From Mermis nigrescens (lineage: Eukaryota > Nematoda > Enoplea > Mermithida > Mermithidae): DNA of 64,000 bases. Where the stretch lies: contig JAVLUZ010000273.1 of NCBI GenBank assembly GCA_036768485.1, forward strand, positions 1,411,104 to 1,475,103. Reading direction: 5' to 3'. The translations under genes were made by a program, and so were the position numbers. Of this stretch, positions 12,001 through 23,500 are shown piece after piece; the first letter of the stretch is position 1; each line of letters begins with the position of its first letter. The notes under the pieces are model-generated. The model made no database searches. It was not told where the DNA came from and saw only the letters and a program-made list of their open reading frames with translations.

Positions 12001-15000
12001 AAAACGTATTATCTTAAAATAATTTTCTCTGATTGACATAATATCTTAAAAGCATATTACGTAATGCAACTTTTTGCAGACTTCATTCAACTTTGAGTTG
12101 CTTAATAATGTGACTGAAAGTGAAATGCTGTTAACAAATCATAATTAAGTTGTTCGTATTCTATTATTACTAAGCATGTCACTTAGCAGATACAGCCATT
12201 CTAAGTGTCAAAGTGCAAGCAATATTCAAATTACCAAAAAATTGATTGAAAAAAGCAGCGAATTAGCAATGCAGTAGCTAAGCAAATTGAATGAAATAGT
12301 ACATATCGATGCATTCAAGACAATCGATGATATTGTTGGTTCAGAGCAGTAGGAAACACGGAAGCTGACGTGCAACAGACCTTATGTAGATACTCTTTTA
12401 CACATGTCTACAACAATCGTTTACTAAACTTTTACATTTTTCAAAGGCCGCAGAATATACTTCGATTTTTTGCATTGTTTAGAGAAAGTCTGATTTAACT
12501 TCACACAAGAGTGTAAAGAATTTTAGTGGGATTAATAATTTCGACATTGCTCTGACATAACGATCAGCATTTATTAAGAAATGAAACCTCTATAATGTTC
12601 TAAGAACAAATTAACATTAGGTGTTAATCACTTTACACTACTCTTCATGCGCCCCTAGCAGACGTATCACATCTGTTTCCATATATATTTTACGACTTTA
12701 GGGAAAAAATAAGTTACTGTGAGGCTCTAGAATGAGGCTTATTATATAGTATAAACTTTACACTAGCAACGAGTGTAAAGAAGATTTTAGTCGGATTTGT
12801 AAATTCAATATTACTCGGATATTACAATCAACATTCATGAACAAATTACGTCTCCATAACGGTTTAATGACATATAGACACAGATGTAAACCACTTTACA
12901 TTACTGTTGAGTGTAAACAAGCACGCCCAGCTGACGTCCCTTATTTAATTCCATGTAAATTTTCAGATTTCGGCAAAAAATTCAGGTTTTCGCAAAGCTC
13001 TAGAACGAAGATTAATTAGCAGTGTAAACTTTACACAACCGCCTAGTGTAAAGAGGATTTTATTCCGATTTGTAAATCTCATATTACTAGGATATTATTA
13101 TCAACATTTATGAAAAAATTGCATGTCTACAATGGTCTGAGGACAAATAAACAATGAGTGTAAGGTAATTTACATCACTGTTGGATGTAAACAAACGCGC
13201 CTACGTGACGTCTCACATTTAATTCTTTGAAAATTTCTAGACTCCAGGAAAAAATTAGGTTTCTGGAATGCTCAAAAACGAAGATAAATACATATATAGT
13301 GTAAACTTCATGTAAACACTCAGTGTAAAGAAGATTTTGGTCAGATTCGTAATTTTGATATTGTCCCGATATTACGATTAATATTTATGAAAAAAATTAA
13401 GTCTCCATAATCATCTATGGGCAAACTAACAATAGGTGTAAACCACTTTACAACACTGTAGAGTGTAAACATATGCGCCAGACTGGCATATCAAATTTGG
13501 TTCCTGGTCCATTTCTAGACTTGATAATCGTGTCCCTGACTCATAACCGGAGAAGCAGGCAGAAAAAAACAAGACAGAAACGCATTTTAAACACCAAATT
13601 TTTGACTTTACACTCGCTAAATATTAATGTATAGACAATTTGCTTTGACATGCACCCGATATAAAGCACTTTATTTTTATTCTATTGGACTTATCCCAAC
13701 TTCTGGACGGAGAAAGTGGCGAACAAAAAACGCAACAAAAACGTATTTTCCATCATTTAGAACACTGTAAACTTTAAAATTCCGTACCGAACTCCCCATT
13801 GAGTTTAAAGAAATTCGGTTTGATACAATTTGTAGGTTTTAAATCATAGTACATTCCTGTGTGCCAAAATTCTCTTGCAAAAATTATTTGGTATGATTTA
13901 TTAATCAAAGTTCGGAAAAAACGTGTTTTTTCGCCCATTTTTTACCTTTGATTTCGAACTTTACACCCTCATAAATAACTCAATATTGCGTTTTTTTAAA
14001 TGCGGTTTGCTGCGATGTGTAGCCCCTTAAAGGCACTCTATTACTGCTGTATTCAATTTACCCAGACTCAAAAGCGGAAAAATTTGGCAATGAAATCTTA
14101 GTTAAAATCCGTTTTTTACACCATCAACTAGAGTGTAAACTTTAAACCCCAGGATCTAACTCACCATAGAGCGTAAAAGACTTTGCTTGTATGCAGAATG
14201 TAGCCCTTGATCCGCTCTACATTTCTGTCAGAAAACATTTCAAAAAACTCATAACCGGAATTAGTATCAGACATAAGCAGATTGTAAACTCGACCAAAAT
14301 GTGCTTTTTCACCCCCAGATTTTCGCACTCTTTACACTCCCATTCGAGAACTAATGCGACTTTCAACAAACAAAATAAAAACAATTTGGAGCATCCCTTC
14401 CTCTACAAATCTGTGCCATTAATTTATTTGAGGAGTCAATACTGAGTTGTCCACATGCCGTCTAAAAAACCTCCCAAAATTCATCCCATGTTATAACGTT
14501 ACACAAGAACTTTACACCTTCTTTACACAGCCAGTTTTGAGTTTCAAGAAAAACAAAAAAACACGGGCAGCGAATTTTTTTATTATCTATCTTTTAAAAA
14601 ACCGCACCTTCTGGATGTGTCGTGTTATAGCTGTAGGGGGTGTACAGGTGTTAGGGTTACCCAAGTATATTATAGGTACGCGCTAACGCGCTACCTATGA
14701 CTAGGTTTTGTTAATAGCACTTAATTAGAAATTTTATAAATGCCAATAAATTCAAAGAATTGCATTTCTAAATTTAGTCAAGTTTCAGAGACTTTGATAT
14801 ATAATTCATAGAGCAAATTCAAGTGTTGTAAATATGATTAAACAAAATGTGCTTTGAAAACGTAATCTTTTCCACATGACCGTGTAGTATTTCTTTTAAG
14901 GATTTCAAACGACACTTAGCTGGCAGTTTAGTGTAATTATGAATTGATCTTGTACAACAAACAAAAATTGTTGATTTACTGCAGCTGAAAATTCTTAGTG

Positions 15001-15803
15001 GAAAACGCAAATTCTTGAGAAATGAACTTTATTTGTCTATAAAGTAAAATATAGTTATTTCTAATGCTAAATATGCATACGTGGGCAGCAAGAAAATTCT
15101 GGGGGGGGGTGCAAGATTTTTTTGAAAGTCAAAAAATGGTCTTAAAAATAGTGGTATGGCGATAAAAACATCATTTTTCGATGTTTCTCATCAAGCACTA
15201 TCCATTGGCATCAAAAAATTGCGAAAAAAAAACGAAAAAATTTTCAAAAATCGAATTCTGGGGGGGTATTTTGATTTCTGGGGGGTATTTCGGTTTCTAG
15301 GGGGTGAATACCCCCGAACCCCCCCTTACGCCCAGGTGTGTATATATGTATCTTGTTGCAAGTAATTTGGCTTTGTTGGGCTCTTGTGTCTCGTAATTCA
15401 ACTTAGACATATTTAAAAAATTCAAAAAATTATATAGATTATAAAATCTTAATTTTTGTCAGTTAACAGTTGCCTTAGTTCAGATAGGTTATAAAAGACA
15501 CTAAAATTATATTGAACATTAAAAATGTATGAAAATATGAAATATATAAATATATAAATTCAATTATTTAGAAATTGTAGGTTTCAAAACCGACGCAGCA
15601 AAGAGCGACGTCTAAAACACTTATGCAATAGATTAAGAGAATTTGAAGGAACATCGACCAACAAGATTGCTGAACAACGATCGATAGATTTGGGCAGCGG
15701 TTCAACGTCCTTGGATGCTTACGTCGCTTTGGACGATTTTATGGAATCAGATGACAATCTTTTAGATGACAACGATAAGTTTGATACTGATGATAAAAGT
15801 TAG
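2864..15803 (+). CDS. mec-3: LIM-homeodomain transcription factor, MEC-3-like (five exons including a 5-nt microexon)
   Basis: Proposed join: 2864-3030, 5994-6358, 8973-9217, 11381-11385, 15581-15803. This is 1005 nt, 334 residues, close to the roughly 320 of C. elegans MEC-3 as I recall it. LIM1 is residues 3-52, with ligands C3, C6, H24, C27, C30, C33 and the CPND end. LIM2 is residues 63-119 (CFSC, HVQC, CSVC, CQEH). The homeodomain is about 214-273, with W261, N264 and the [11 protein letters not shown] end. The stretch [18 protein letters not shown] is the MEC-3-type recognition region; Lhx1/5/LIN-11 is the nearest alternative. The acidic serine-rich C-terminus is short. MEC-3 specifies touch-receptor neurons with UNC-86 in the nucleus. 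The ATG at 2864 puts LIM1 at the normal distance from the N-terminus. All exon phases agree, but only if the microexon is used. Confidence 0.85.
3031..5993 (+). other. mec-3-like intron 1
   Basis: AT-rich sequence with several decayed repeats. Fragments around 3620-3760, 4310-4340, 4850-4890 and 5440-5600 carry the common AATTTTTCGGCGC...GCC hairpin core and 'CCCCGCTTTGG'-like borders. No exon was identified. The open frames present are short and repeat-derived. Confidence 0.55.
5994..6358 (+). CDS. mec-3: mec-3-like exon 2: LIM domain 2 and linker
   Basis: Acceptor TTTTTTAG|A restores Arg across the junction ([11 protein letters not shown]). LIM2 runs from CFSCGIG to FCQEH. A polar Gln/Glu-rich linker follows. 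The donor is CCTG|GTGAGC, phase 1. GC content is visibly higher than in the flanking introns. Confidence 0.88.
7320..7486 (+). mobile_element. MITE family 2, copy 1 (TIR AGTCTGTTTCACACAA)
   Basis: The left end TAGTCTGTTTCACACAA is mirrored by ATGTGAAACA near 7471-7480. Two further copies lie at 40725-40893 and 42303-42470. The inner region keeps a recognisable reading frame in all three (motif [15 protein letters not shown]). It sits in intron 2 of the LIM-homeobox gene. Confidence 0.7.
7551..7798. repeat. minisatellite, about 18-bp unit GTTGGGACGGTGGCCAT
   Basis: At least ten imperfect tandem units of GTTGGGACGGTGGCCgT/aT type lie in intron 2. Related units occur on the opposite strand at 16533-16632 and on the same strand at 17385-17480. 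Confidence 0.85.
8973..9217 (+). CDS. mec-3: mec-3-like exon 3: linker and homeodomain helices 1 to early 3
   Basis: Acceptor TTGATAG|GT fits the phase-1 donor of exon 2. The exon encodes the basic arm RRRGPRTT, then helices 1 and 2, and stops after MRVIQ at CAA|GTATGA, phase 0. Splitting the homeodomain at Q|VW is a common position in LIM and paired-type genes. Confidence 0.88.
9653..9818. mobile_element. MITE family 3, copy 1 (ends GGCACRTAG...TACGTGCC)
   Basis: The copy starts GGCACATAGCTGGCCG and ends GATACGTGCC, with the inner text AGTCCTATTTTTCCGATTTTT. Copies lie at 20812-20950 and, inverted, at 63616-63766. It sits in intron 3 of the LIM-homeobox gene. Confidence 0.7.
9887..9985 (+). 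mobile_element. fragment of MITE family 1 left end
   Basis: CAAAGAAAAATACTCCGATG followed by GGATTGTGGATTA and GGATGTAAAA matches the left TIR of the element at 28501-29265. Only the outer ~100 bp is present. The 75-codon open frame here belongs to the repeat. Confidence 0.7.
10040..11380 (+). other. mec-3-like intron 3, central part
   Basis: Includes a short GC-richer repeat relic (10200-10460) and tandem ATTCATCGT/ACGATGAAT-type motifs at 10600-10690 and, reversed, 11120-11200. The rest is AT-rich without coding signal until the pyrimidine tract of the microexon acceptor at 11367-11380. Confidence 0.5.
11381..11385 (+). CDS. mec-3: mec-3-like exon 4: 5-nt microexon encoding Val-Trp
   Basis: The five bases GTATG lie between a strong pyrimidine-tract acceptor (ACTTCTTTTTTCAG) and a good donor (GTACGT). 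Exon 3 ends phase 0 and exon 5 starts G-TTT-CAA, so direct splicing breaks the frame just before the invariant WFQN. Inserting GTATG gives CAA-GTA-TGG-TTT-CAA (Q-V-W-F-Q) and makes the whole CDS divisible by three. No transcript support is available. Confidence 0.68.
11823..14700 (+). repeat. modular repeat copy 2 (MITE module, ~270-bp tandem array, hairpin tail)
   Basis: It starts ACTAGCAAAGAAAAATGCTC. A truncated right MITE end lies near 12444-12490. At least four diverged units of 260-280 bp follow, beginning near 12511, 12773, 13040 and 13322, each with TAAACTTTACAC, GTGTAAAG and 'ATTACGTCTCCATAA'-type boxes. The tail ends TAGGTACGCGCTAACGCGCT and ACCTATGA, a near-perfect hairpin. It matches 25415-29265 in inverse orientation. 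It lies in intron 4 of the LIM-homeobox gene. Confidence 0.85.
15078..15345 (+). mobile_element. MITE family 4, copy 1
   Basis: GTGGGCAGCAAGAAAATTCTG opens it and CGCCCAGGTGTG closes it. Between are the family hallmarks: GGTCAAAAAATGG-like, TCATC.AGCACTATCCATTG and GCATCAAAAAATTGCG blocks and a GGGGGTATTTTGATTTCTGG run. The ends form an imperfect TIR, CCAYANGTGGGC. Confidence 0.8.
15581..15803 (+). CDS. mec-3: mec-3-like exon 5: end of homeodomain helix 3 and C-terminus
   Basis: Acceptor AATTGTAG|G leads into [14 protein letters not shown], then an acidic tail ([10 protein letters not shown]) ending DDKS and stop TAG at 15801-15803. I found no convincing AATAAA immediately downstream. Confidence 0.85.
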
Positions 15804-17002
15804 GACGGTGTTTTATATATTGAATCTCAATTTTGACTGGAAAAGCATAAGTAAGTTTTTCTTATTGAAGCAGAGGTGCTACTACAAAATTTCAAATGGA
15901 TACTTTGAAGTCTAAGCCGTGAGTTCAATGTTATATTGTTTCTCAACTATATCTAAGATTAGCGCAAATAGTGAGCAAGAGAGTCCGAGTTAACAGGGCT
16001 GGTCCCAGGAATTTTTTTGAGGGGGCTAACCAACATTTTTATATCATGCTATATAGAAGAAAAATTGACTCAAATTACGTGAATTTACTATGAAATCAAT
16101 GATCTATATATTTTCAGAGCTGGTGAAAGCTTTTCTGAATATTATAATAATGATATTCTGTAGACACGTGTATATCAGTCATGCGCACGCAAACATAACG
16201 TGCAACCCTTATTTCAAAAATATTAATTTTATGTTGATTTCTTGAAACTTTCCAGTTTTTACGGCGAGCGCGTATATTGGCGGTCCGCTTGTAAGCATCG
16301 CTGGATAAAAATCATATGCCTATTTCGTTCTATGAAAACAATGAATTTTTCCATTATTTCCCTGCCTTTTATACAGTCCGATAGAGTAAACGCACATTCA
16401 TTTTCCAATTAAATCCTTTTGATTGTTTAGAGAAACAAGCAAACTGTTTTGATAAATCATCCGTAGATGGACTTATGACCGCCCTGCAGCAGTCGCAACT
16501 TCCTGATAGTTTTGTACACAAATCTTTGGTCTTGTCCCAACATTGCCACCGCGAGTCCTAACACTGCCAGTGTCTCAACACTGCTCTGTCCTAATATTGC
16601 CACCGCGAATCCCAACATTGCTACCACGAGTCCTATCTTTGTCTCGCACACTTACACAGCGATTCACGTATGGACGTTGTTGTATGGGGGCAGGGGGGTT
16701 TAAACCCCCTTAGGGTATTACTACCGAGGGGGTATTATCTCTATTGAGAAGTTAGAAGTTAGGTATTGAAGAGCACTCTAGAAACACAATAGTGTTCTAG
16801 ACAACTTTGACCTAACAATACATCATAAATGCAACACAGAATTCCTATACAAAAAATTTAGGAAAATTCTGGGAGAGGATATGATGAGGCTAACATGGAG
16901 GAAAAAGCTGAAATACAATTCCAGGAGGTCTGTCAAATTTCGGGGAGTTTGAGTTTAAGGGATATTAAGCCCCCGCTCCTCACGACAACGTCCATGTGTG
17001 AC
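15804..17002. other. 3' flank of the LIM-homeobox gene; no further gene seen
   Basis: AT-rich sequence with a short minisatellite at 16533-16632 (units CCAACATTGCCACCGCGAGT, related to the 7551 array) and repeat debris at 16000-16060 and 16680-16980. No domain-bearing open frame. Confidence 0.5.
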
Positions 17003-17254
17003 CATAGGTGGGCAGCACCGAAATTTTAGGGGGTGGTGCAAGATTTTCAGAGGTCAAAAAATGGCCTTAAAATGGTGGTGTGACGAAAAAAATATCATTT
17101 TTCAACTTTACTCATCGAGTACTATCCATTGGCATAAAAAATTGCGAAAAACGAAAAAAATTTTAAAAATTGAATTGAGGGGGTTATTTTGATTTCTGGG
17201 GGGATTCGGCCTTCTGGGAGTGCATACCTCCTCCCGAACCCCTCCCCTACGGCC

Positions 17255-17262
<8 letters not shown>
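17003..17262 (+). mobile_element. MITE family 4, copy 2
   Basis: CATAGGTGGGCAGCACCG to ACGGCCACATGTG, with the GGTCAAAAAATGGCC and ACTATCCATTGGCATAAAAA blocks. It runs directly into a GT microsatellite. Confidence 0.8.

Positions 17263-17334
<72 letters not shown>
17256..17334. repeat. (GT)n microsatellite
   Basis: About 39 GT dinucleotides with one TT interruption. Open frames reading poly-Cys-Val or poly-Thr-His here are artefacts of the repeat. Confidence 0.98.
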
Positions 17335-17336
<2 letters not shown>

Positions 17337-17384
17337 GTTGGAACTCACGGCGGCAATGCTGGCGCTCAGGTCGGCACTTTTGGG

Positions 17385-17480
17385 ACAGTGGCAATGTTGG
17401 GACCCGTGGTGGCAATGTTGTTGGGACTTGCAGCGGCAATGTTGGGACTGGTGGCAATGTTGAGACGGTGGCAGTATTGA
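17385..17480. repeat. minisatellite of GGCAATGTTGGGAC units
   Basis: Imperfect tandem units GTGGCAATGTTGGGAC, related to the arrays at 7551-7798 and 16533-16632. Confidence 0.75.
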
Positions 17481-17527
17481 GACTACACCAAATTTTTGAA
17501 CAAGATAGACCTGAACTTTTTATTGGA

Positions 17528-17702
17528 ACTAGTTTAACCAAGCCAGGCTTAAGCTAGGCTTAAGCCTGGCTTAAACCTGAGAAGTCAGGTTGATCCTGGT
17601 TTGTAGTTCAAGCCAGGCTTATACCATACTTAATTGAAACCGATAAGCCAGGCTTAGGCCACGTTTATCGTTAAGCCAGGCTTAAACCTGCATATTGAAA
17701 CC
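17528..17702. repeat. cluster of AAGCCAGGCTTAA palindromes
   Basis: TTAACCAAGCCAGGCTTAAG and at least five more TAAGCCAGGCTTA-type palindromes occur within 175 bp. Related sequence recurs at 36775-36840. Confidence 0.75.
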
Positions 17703-18180
17703 GAGCCCTGAATTAGAAAAAATTGTTTTCGCTTTTTAAAAAATTTTCTAGCAAATGGGGCGCTTCGCTGCCCCATCTGCAAGAAGTGTTTGTAAACAAT
17801 ATCTTAACCAGTAATTAGTATAAAAAATTGAATGACTCTGCAATGGATCGGCGAGCGGTTTTTATATTTTTTATATCTAGCTGAGCTGCCCGGCGTTGCC
17901 CTGGCTGAACTTAAGCCTGATAGCTGTATGGGATTGAGATGTCTCTTGTATTTTTTTATTTTTTGGGACTTTTGATGTTTTTGGGATATTTCTAAAAAAA
18001 TTGTTGGTAAAAACATATTGTATTTTTTACATTTTTTAAAATTGTCTTTTGTCAACCATTTCTTTGATTAAATCCATATTTCTGACGTTATAGAATGGTT
18101 CTGAGAATTCTTTATCCTAAATCATATTTTTGATGTTCTGGGATGTTCTGGAAATTATACCATTAGATTATTTAGGATGT

Positions 18181-18420
18181 TAAAAAATTTTGTTTGATCA
18201 TAACCATATTTTTAACGTTTTGGAATATTTAAAAAACTTTTTGGTCCAAAACCATACTTTTGATGTTTTTGAAGGTTTAAAAATTTTTTTTGGTCAAAAC
18301 CATATTTTTGATGTTTTGGGGTGTTTAAAAATTTTTTTGTTCAAAACCATTTTTTTGATGTTTTGGGATGTTTAAAGATTTTTTGGTGCAAACCATATTT
18401 GTGATGTTTTGGGACACCAA
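18181..18420. repeat. diverged tandem repeat, unit about 50-57 bp
   Basis: Repeated 'CATATTTTTGATGTTTTGGG' followed by TTTAAAAATTTTTTGGTCAA, five or more units. Confidence 0.8.
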
Positions 18421-18424
18421 TCTT

Positions 18425-18655
18425 ACAGCACAGGATATGTTTTAGCACTGGGTATGGTATATCAGGTCCTATCTTGTAGCATGGGGTATGTTATATCACG
18501 TCCTATCCTGTAACACTGGGTATGTTATATCACGTCCTATCTTATAGCATGGGGCATGTTATATCACGTCCTATTGTATAGCATGGGGTATGTCACATCA
18601 CGTCCTATTGTATAGCATTGAGTATGTTGTATCACGTCCTATCTTATAGCGTCGG
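18425..18655. repeat. tandem repeat, unit about 42 bp
   Basis: Five to six units of GGGTATGTTATATCACGTCC followed by TATCTTATAGCAT. Confidence 0.85.
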
Positions 18656-18754
18656 GTTCAACTTTGTACAATGTTCAACTTTGCCCTCATTGTAAACAAA
18701 TGCAAAATGTTGCATTTTAAATTAGCCGCTAGAAGCAAAAACATTTGGATTTGT

Positions 18755-18845
18755 ATTTTCGAAAGCCGCAAGTTTGCTGCTTTCTTTCGAAAGCCGCATG
18801 TTTGCTGCTTTCTTTCGAAAGCCGCATGTTTGCTGCTTAAGATTG
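18755..18845. repeat. short tandem repeat, unit 30 bp (CGAAAGCCGCATGTTTGCTG)
   Basis: Two and a half units of CGAAAGCCGCATGTTTGCTG plus CTTTCTTT. Confidence 0.8.
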
Positions 18846-19550
18846 CTTCGCATTAAATTTCACGCGCTGGTTTACAAGGTCAAAAATTTTGACTTGGTGC
18901 AAGCTCTTTTTCAGTGATTAATCATGTTTATAAGTACCCGTACGTGATTTCCTTTCAGCCCGTCTCATACATGTTTTATGATGCCAGATCGTATATTTAA
19001 AGTAGCGATATGGAATCAGCGGTCCCAGAAACCCCAGGGGCCAATTTTTGAAGCAACAGTCAATCTGTGCTTCTGCAAAAAGACAAAAACCTAAATTTTA
19101 CGCTATGCATAGGGTACCTTTGGGCTCCCGTATCTCAGAAACCAATCTGTGAATTTTCTTCAAATTCTACAGTAAGGTCAGTCATAAGATATCCAATAAC
19201 TGGTGAAAACTTTAAAAAAATTTATCCGCTGCGATTTGAGATATTTGATAAAATACACTTGTAAATCACGTTTTTCTTACGGCATTACATCAGTTTACAC
19301 TGTAGTGTAAAGTGGTTCACACCAGTCGATAGCGCATAAAAAGTTGATCTAGGAGTGGCTTTAAAATTTTACCCTGCGGCAATTGCATAAGCGGCTAGAG
19401 CTACCAAAACCTTTTACATAAATCCGTAGTTTCCGTGTTTCACGAGTCCGATCGAGCTATTTTAATCAAAAAATTGTAATTAGCGCCCGATAATACCCAT
19501 TGAGTGAAAATATAAGTATCACAAAATTATCCAGTAAAAGCTTTTTTTGG

Positions 19551-19552
<2 letters not shown>

Positions 19553-19612
<60 letters not shown>

Positions 19613-19634
19613 ACACACACACACACACACACAC
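19553..19634. repeat. (CA)n microsatellite
   Basis: About 40 CA units with one TC interruption. Flanking sequence at 19250-19330 carries a fragment of the TTTACAC/GTGTAAAG tandem array. Confidence 0.98.
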
Positions 19635-19639
19635 TTACA

Positions 19640-20189
19640 CACAACTCGAAATTAATATTATAGATAGACACAGCAACGCTCAACAAAAAACCCAGTTGCA
19701 CTCGAAGTAATACATTTTTTTGTTACGTTGTTTACGCGAAAACGCAGAGTTTTCTGTCCACTTGTATGGGCGTAAGGGGCTTTGAAAAGGGAAGACATGT
19801 TCATAGGACCCGCAGAATTTAAAATATCTCCTCCTTAAAGCCAAAAAAAGTTTTGACATTTTCTTGCAATTTTTGAGATATTTTGACCCACCAGTTTTCT
19901 AAACTTGTTTTGTCGTGCGAAAGAATACAGTTTTTATTCAATTAGATCCTGTATCGGCCACATTTTCTATGGATGATTGATTTCATGGACAGAACACCTC
20001 TGCTAACGTCTTATTTGTACTAACTTATATTGTGATAGTTTACCTACTATATTTGAAGTAAAGACGATTAAAAGCATACAACCGCAATAAAGAAATAAGG
20101 TAAGCGACCTGGACTCATATTCACAAATTCAAACTCACAATACGATTTCAAACTAACAATCTCAAAATCTCATAATAAAAACATCTTAT
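19640..20189. other. intergenic stretch, no gene seen
   Basis: AT-rich DNA between the CA microsatellite and the 3' end of the minus-strand gene. No recognised repeat or open frame of interest. Confidence 0.45.
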
Positions 20190-20195
20190 TTTATT
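20190..20195 (-). terminator. candidate poly(A) signal AATAAA for the minus-strand secreted-type gene
   Basis: TTTATT on the plus strand reads AATAAA on the minus strand, about 92 nt beyond the stop codon at 20288. Confidence 0.45.
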
Positions 20196-20287
20196 TCGCA
20201 CCTTTTTCTTGGACAGAAAAGCTTTATATTTATGAAATATCGGCGAGGTCTAAATCGTGTTTGTTCGAAGACGGATTTTTTATCTGA

Positions 20288-20532
20288 TTAAATTTTTGTG
20301 TCGAAAACGTAAGTGAAAAAGTCAGATAGCGAATTAAATTTGGGTATATTTAGAAATTTATTTAGGTCGAAGGCTGGATCGTTTTGAGCCGCAGGTTTCG
20401 AAGTCGGCATTAAACATCCAGCTTTGTTATTTCTTTCTTCGCATGGTTTCCACCATTCTCCGAAAACGCCATGATCGGATGCATTTCGCAATGCATTTAT
20501 CAGTTTATCGAAGAAATCATTTCCAGTTTTGC
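20288..20532 (-). CDS. secreted-type gene: 3' exon B (module 3)
   Basis: Acceptor CTGTTTTTTCAG|GC is very good. It encodes GKTGNDFFDKLINALRNASD, then WWKPCEERNNKAGCLM, and ends FFTYVFDTKI with a stop. Confidence 0.62.
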
Positions 20533-23500
20533 CTGAAAAAACAGTATCGAAATCGAAAATTTTCTAAAAAATTCAACAAAACAAAATGATTTAAAGAAAT
20601 TTCGAACTTTTGGAACGTGTAAATTTTGAAAAATGTATTAATCTAAGGATCATGCCCGAAGGCAAACGGAGATGATTTCAACGTGTTTCAAATCGCAGTA
20701 ATACCCAAGAATTTTACGCCTTCATCTCTTCAAAATTTGCAAAGAGAGAATCCGGAATAAGTTGTGATTGTATTTTGGCATATTTATTTATGACTTAGGC
20801 ACGTTCTCCAGGCACGTAGGTGGCCGTCCTAATTTGGAGCCCAAAAAGGCCGAAAATGGCACAAAATAACGTTTAAAAAGTCCTATTTTTCCGATTTTTT
20901 TTTAATTTTCGGGGGTCCGAACCCCCCATTCCCCCAAGAGATACGTGCCTAACGTTCTCATGTAAACCAGAGTATGAATCCAACGGTTTACCTCATAAAA
21001 ATCAAGATTGTTTAGGGAAAACTGATGATAAAAACAACGTATCTACTGAAACACATATTCACAGCTTTGAAGTAAACAAAATAGATTGGGAAATATAATT
21101 TTTACAAAAGTATCTATATTTTTTTAATGACCCATTAGAAATAAAAAAAATAAACTTATTAATAAGCAGATAAGTCTGTTATATTTTAGAGGATCGTTTT
21201 TTAATTAATTAGTCTACTTGTGTTTTTCCGCATCAAGGTCAGTACAGTATCTTGCTGTGCATTGTATTCCTTGATGTAGTTTTGAACCGATCGATACTTT
21301 GATTGTTGAGACATGATCATCAAGTCAAGCAGTCCTTTTCTAAAAAGCGAGCAGTTCGCTCGGGCACAAGGATTGAGCAAAGTTCCCAGAACATCTGGTT
21401 GCTTTTGATTCACATCCTGTTGACTCGTTTTATGAAACAGGCTGGTTAGTAAATCGTCGAAAAAATTTTGGCTGATACCTGTAGAATACCGTGAGAAAAA
21501 TAAGCCGACAAATACATTCAACATAGACTTCTATGATTCTTTTAATTAAAAAATAAATTTGTTCCGTTATATTATTCACAACCATGTGCAACTAATGATA
21601 ATTTCAATCGTTAATTCGGCGGCTAAATAAAATTCCGATTTTATCGGATAGTCGTCGACAAAGAGAGTCGGATGCACTTCCGCCGCATACGTCACTTCCG
21701 CCGCCTAGGTCAGTTCCGCCACATAGTCGTTATCGTTATTAATTACACAAAGTGCATTTTAGAGCAGAGTAATGTAGAATTTTAAACATAGAACTTATAC
21801 GGGTTTCCGTTTAATTAAACAAAATGTAATAAAAGTTTTTTTAGTAAAAAATAAAATGTCCGACTACCAAATGTAATAAAAAATTTTTAATTAAAAATAT
21901 TATGTCCGACTTAGATAACTGAGTTCAGTTATTAGGTAGCTATTTGATAGTCATAAAGCCATATTATGCAGTGTTGGATAAGCAGTTCCTTTCTGGATCA
22001 TCCTGTAAACTTCAATCAATAAATGAGGTAAGGCAAAATTTTACCACGCATTCAATGTTAAAAATTGAATTTTAAATGAGCTTTTCTTTGTAGAAAAATT
22101 TGATGCTAACAACGCGAATTAGTTTGCTGTTATTAATTGAAAACGATGTTTTATTAGTCATCGAATAATTGTCTTAATAATAGTTCATTTTTTGTTGCAT
22201 AGTCCACGTTAAGGTATATACCATTGTTTGGCGACGCTCAGTGAGAACAACAAAAAAATCATTCGAATGTATAATCTTCGAAAATCATATTTCTTCATTG
22301 CATACATACAGAATTAGCTTAGTGCAATTCATGAAGTAAACAGTTATACTTGGAACTGATTGATCGAATTTGTGCAACTATTTGTAGATTAAGAATCGCT
22401 ATCATGAATTTCTGATATATTATTTCGCCAGAATATGTTATATCGTTTTTATGACATCCTGAGACAAAAAGTCCTGCTAATGTTTACGACAAAGTGGGAT
22501 AGATTTTCGCTCAGAAAACTTATAAGAAAAAATAAAGAGCGTAAAATTCAAATTATTCATATAAATGAAAAATGATTTTTAAACTTCATATTTTTTGACC
22601 GAATTTTGTATCATCTTGCTGTAAAAATTGTGCTCTATTTGAAGGTAACATTCAAATTGATGATTTTAAGAATTAATTGTTTTATTCAATGTTAAATGCG
22701 TCCGAATCGCTAAAGCGCGACTCAGTTTCCTTTTGTACTCATTTTATGATATGCGTCGACCTTCGGCCGACCTCGCTATTGTTCACTGAGTGTCGCCGAA
22801 CAATGATATATACTTTAACGTATACAATACTTTTGCACCCCCAGAAATCGTCTTTAGCCAAAGTGGGTTTGCATATGGCTGACACGTGTCGAAAAACTAT
22901 TCTCGATTTTTTGACGATGCGCATTTAAAAACATGGAAAAATCTCGAAAAATTCGAGCGAATTGATCAAAATGTAGTAAAAATGAGTAAAGGGTACGAAG
23001 CGAACATTTCACATTTTGAACCAAAAACGCTTTAGACAGCACATTTTCCACTATGTTTTGAACAAAATATGGGAAGTCGGCAGCACATCTGGGCGTGGGG
23101 GGTTTGCGGGGTATGAAACCCCAGAGAAACCAAAATACCTCCCCAGAAATCAAAATACCCCCAGAATTCAATTTTTAAAAATTTTTTCGTTTTTTCGCAA
23201 TTTTTTGATGCCAATGGATAGTGCTAGATGAGAAACGTCGAAAAATTGTGTTTTTTCGCCATACCACCACCATTTTTAAGGCAGTTTTTTGACCTTTGAA
23301 AAATCTTGCACTCCCCAGAATTTTATTGCTGCTCACGTATGGTCGGCTGCCGCATTTACTCGTATTCTGGGGTCAGCGTCATGAGCGGAGGAATCTGGCT
23401 AAACCCCCTCCCCGAGAATCCTACGGACCACCTCCCCAAAATAGTTAGACCCCAGAATTGAATTTTACAATCAAAAAATTTTATAACAATTCAAGTCGAA

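Noticed and set aside
14660..14704. Helitron 3' end (hairpin followed by CTAG)
   Set aside because: CTAG follows the hairpin only in this copy. The other three have different bases after ATGA, so the terminus is not kept.
9218..15580. AT-AG (U12-like) intron joining 9222 directly to 15581
   Set aside because: The donor ATAATAAAC does not resemble the U12 consensus ATATCC, and a canonical alternative exists through the microexon at 11381-11385.
17122..17557. Long open frames on both strands across the GT repeat
   Set aside because: They exist only because (GT)n has no stops; the product is low-complexity Cys-Val or Thr-His.
18181..18845. CRISPR-like array of repeats
   Set aside because: Units are directly adjacent and diverged, without unique spacers, in a eukaryotic context.
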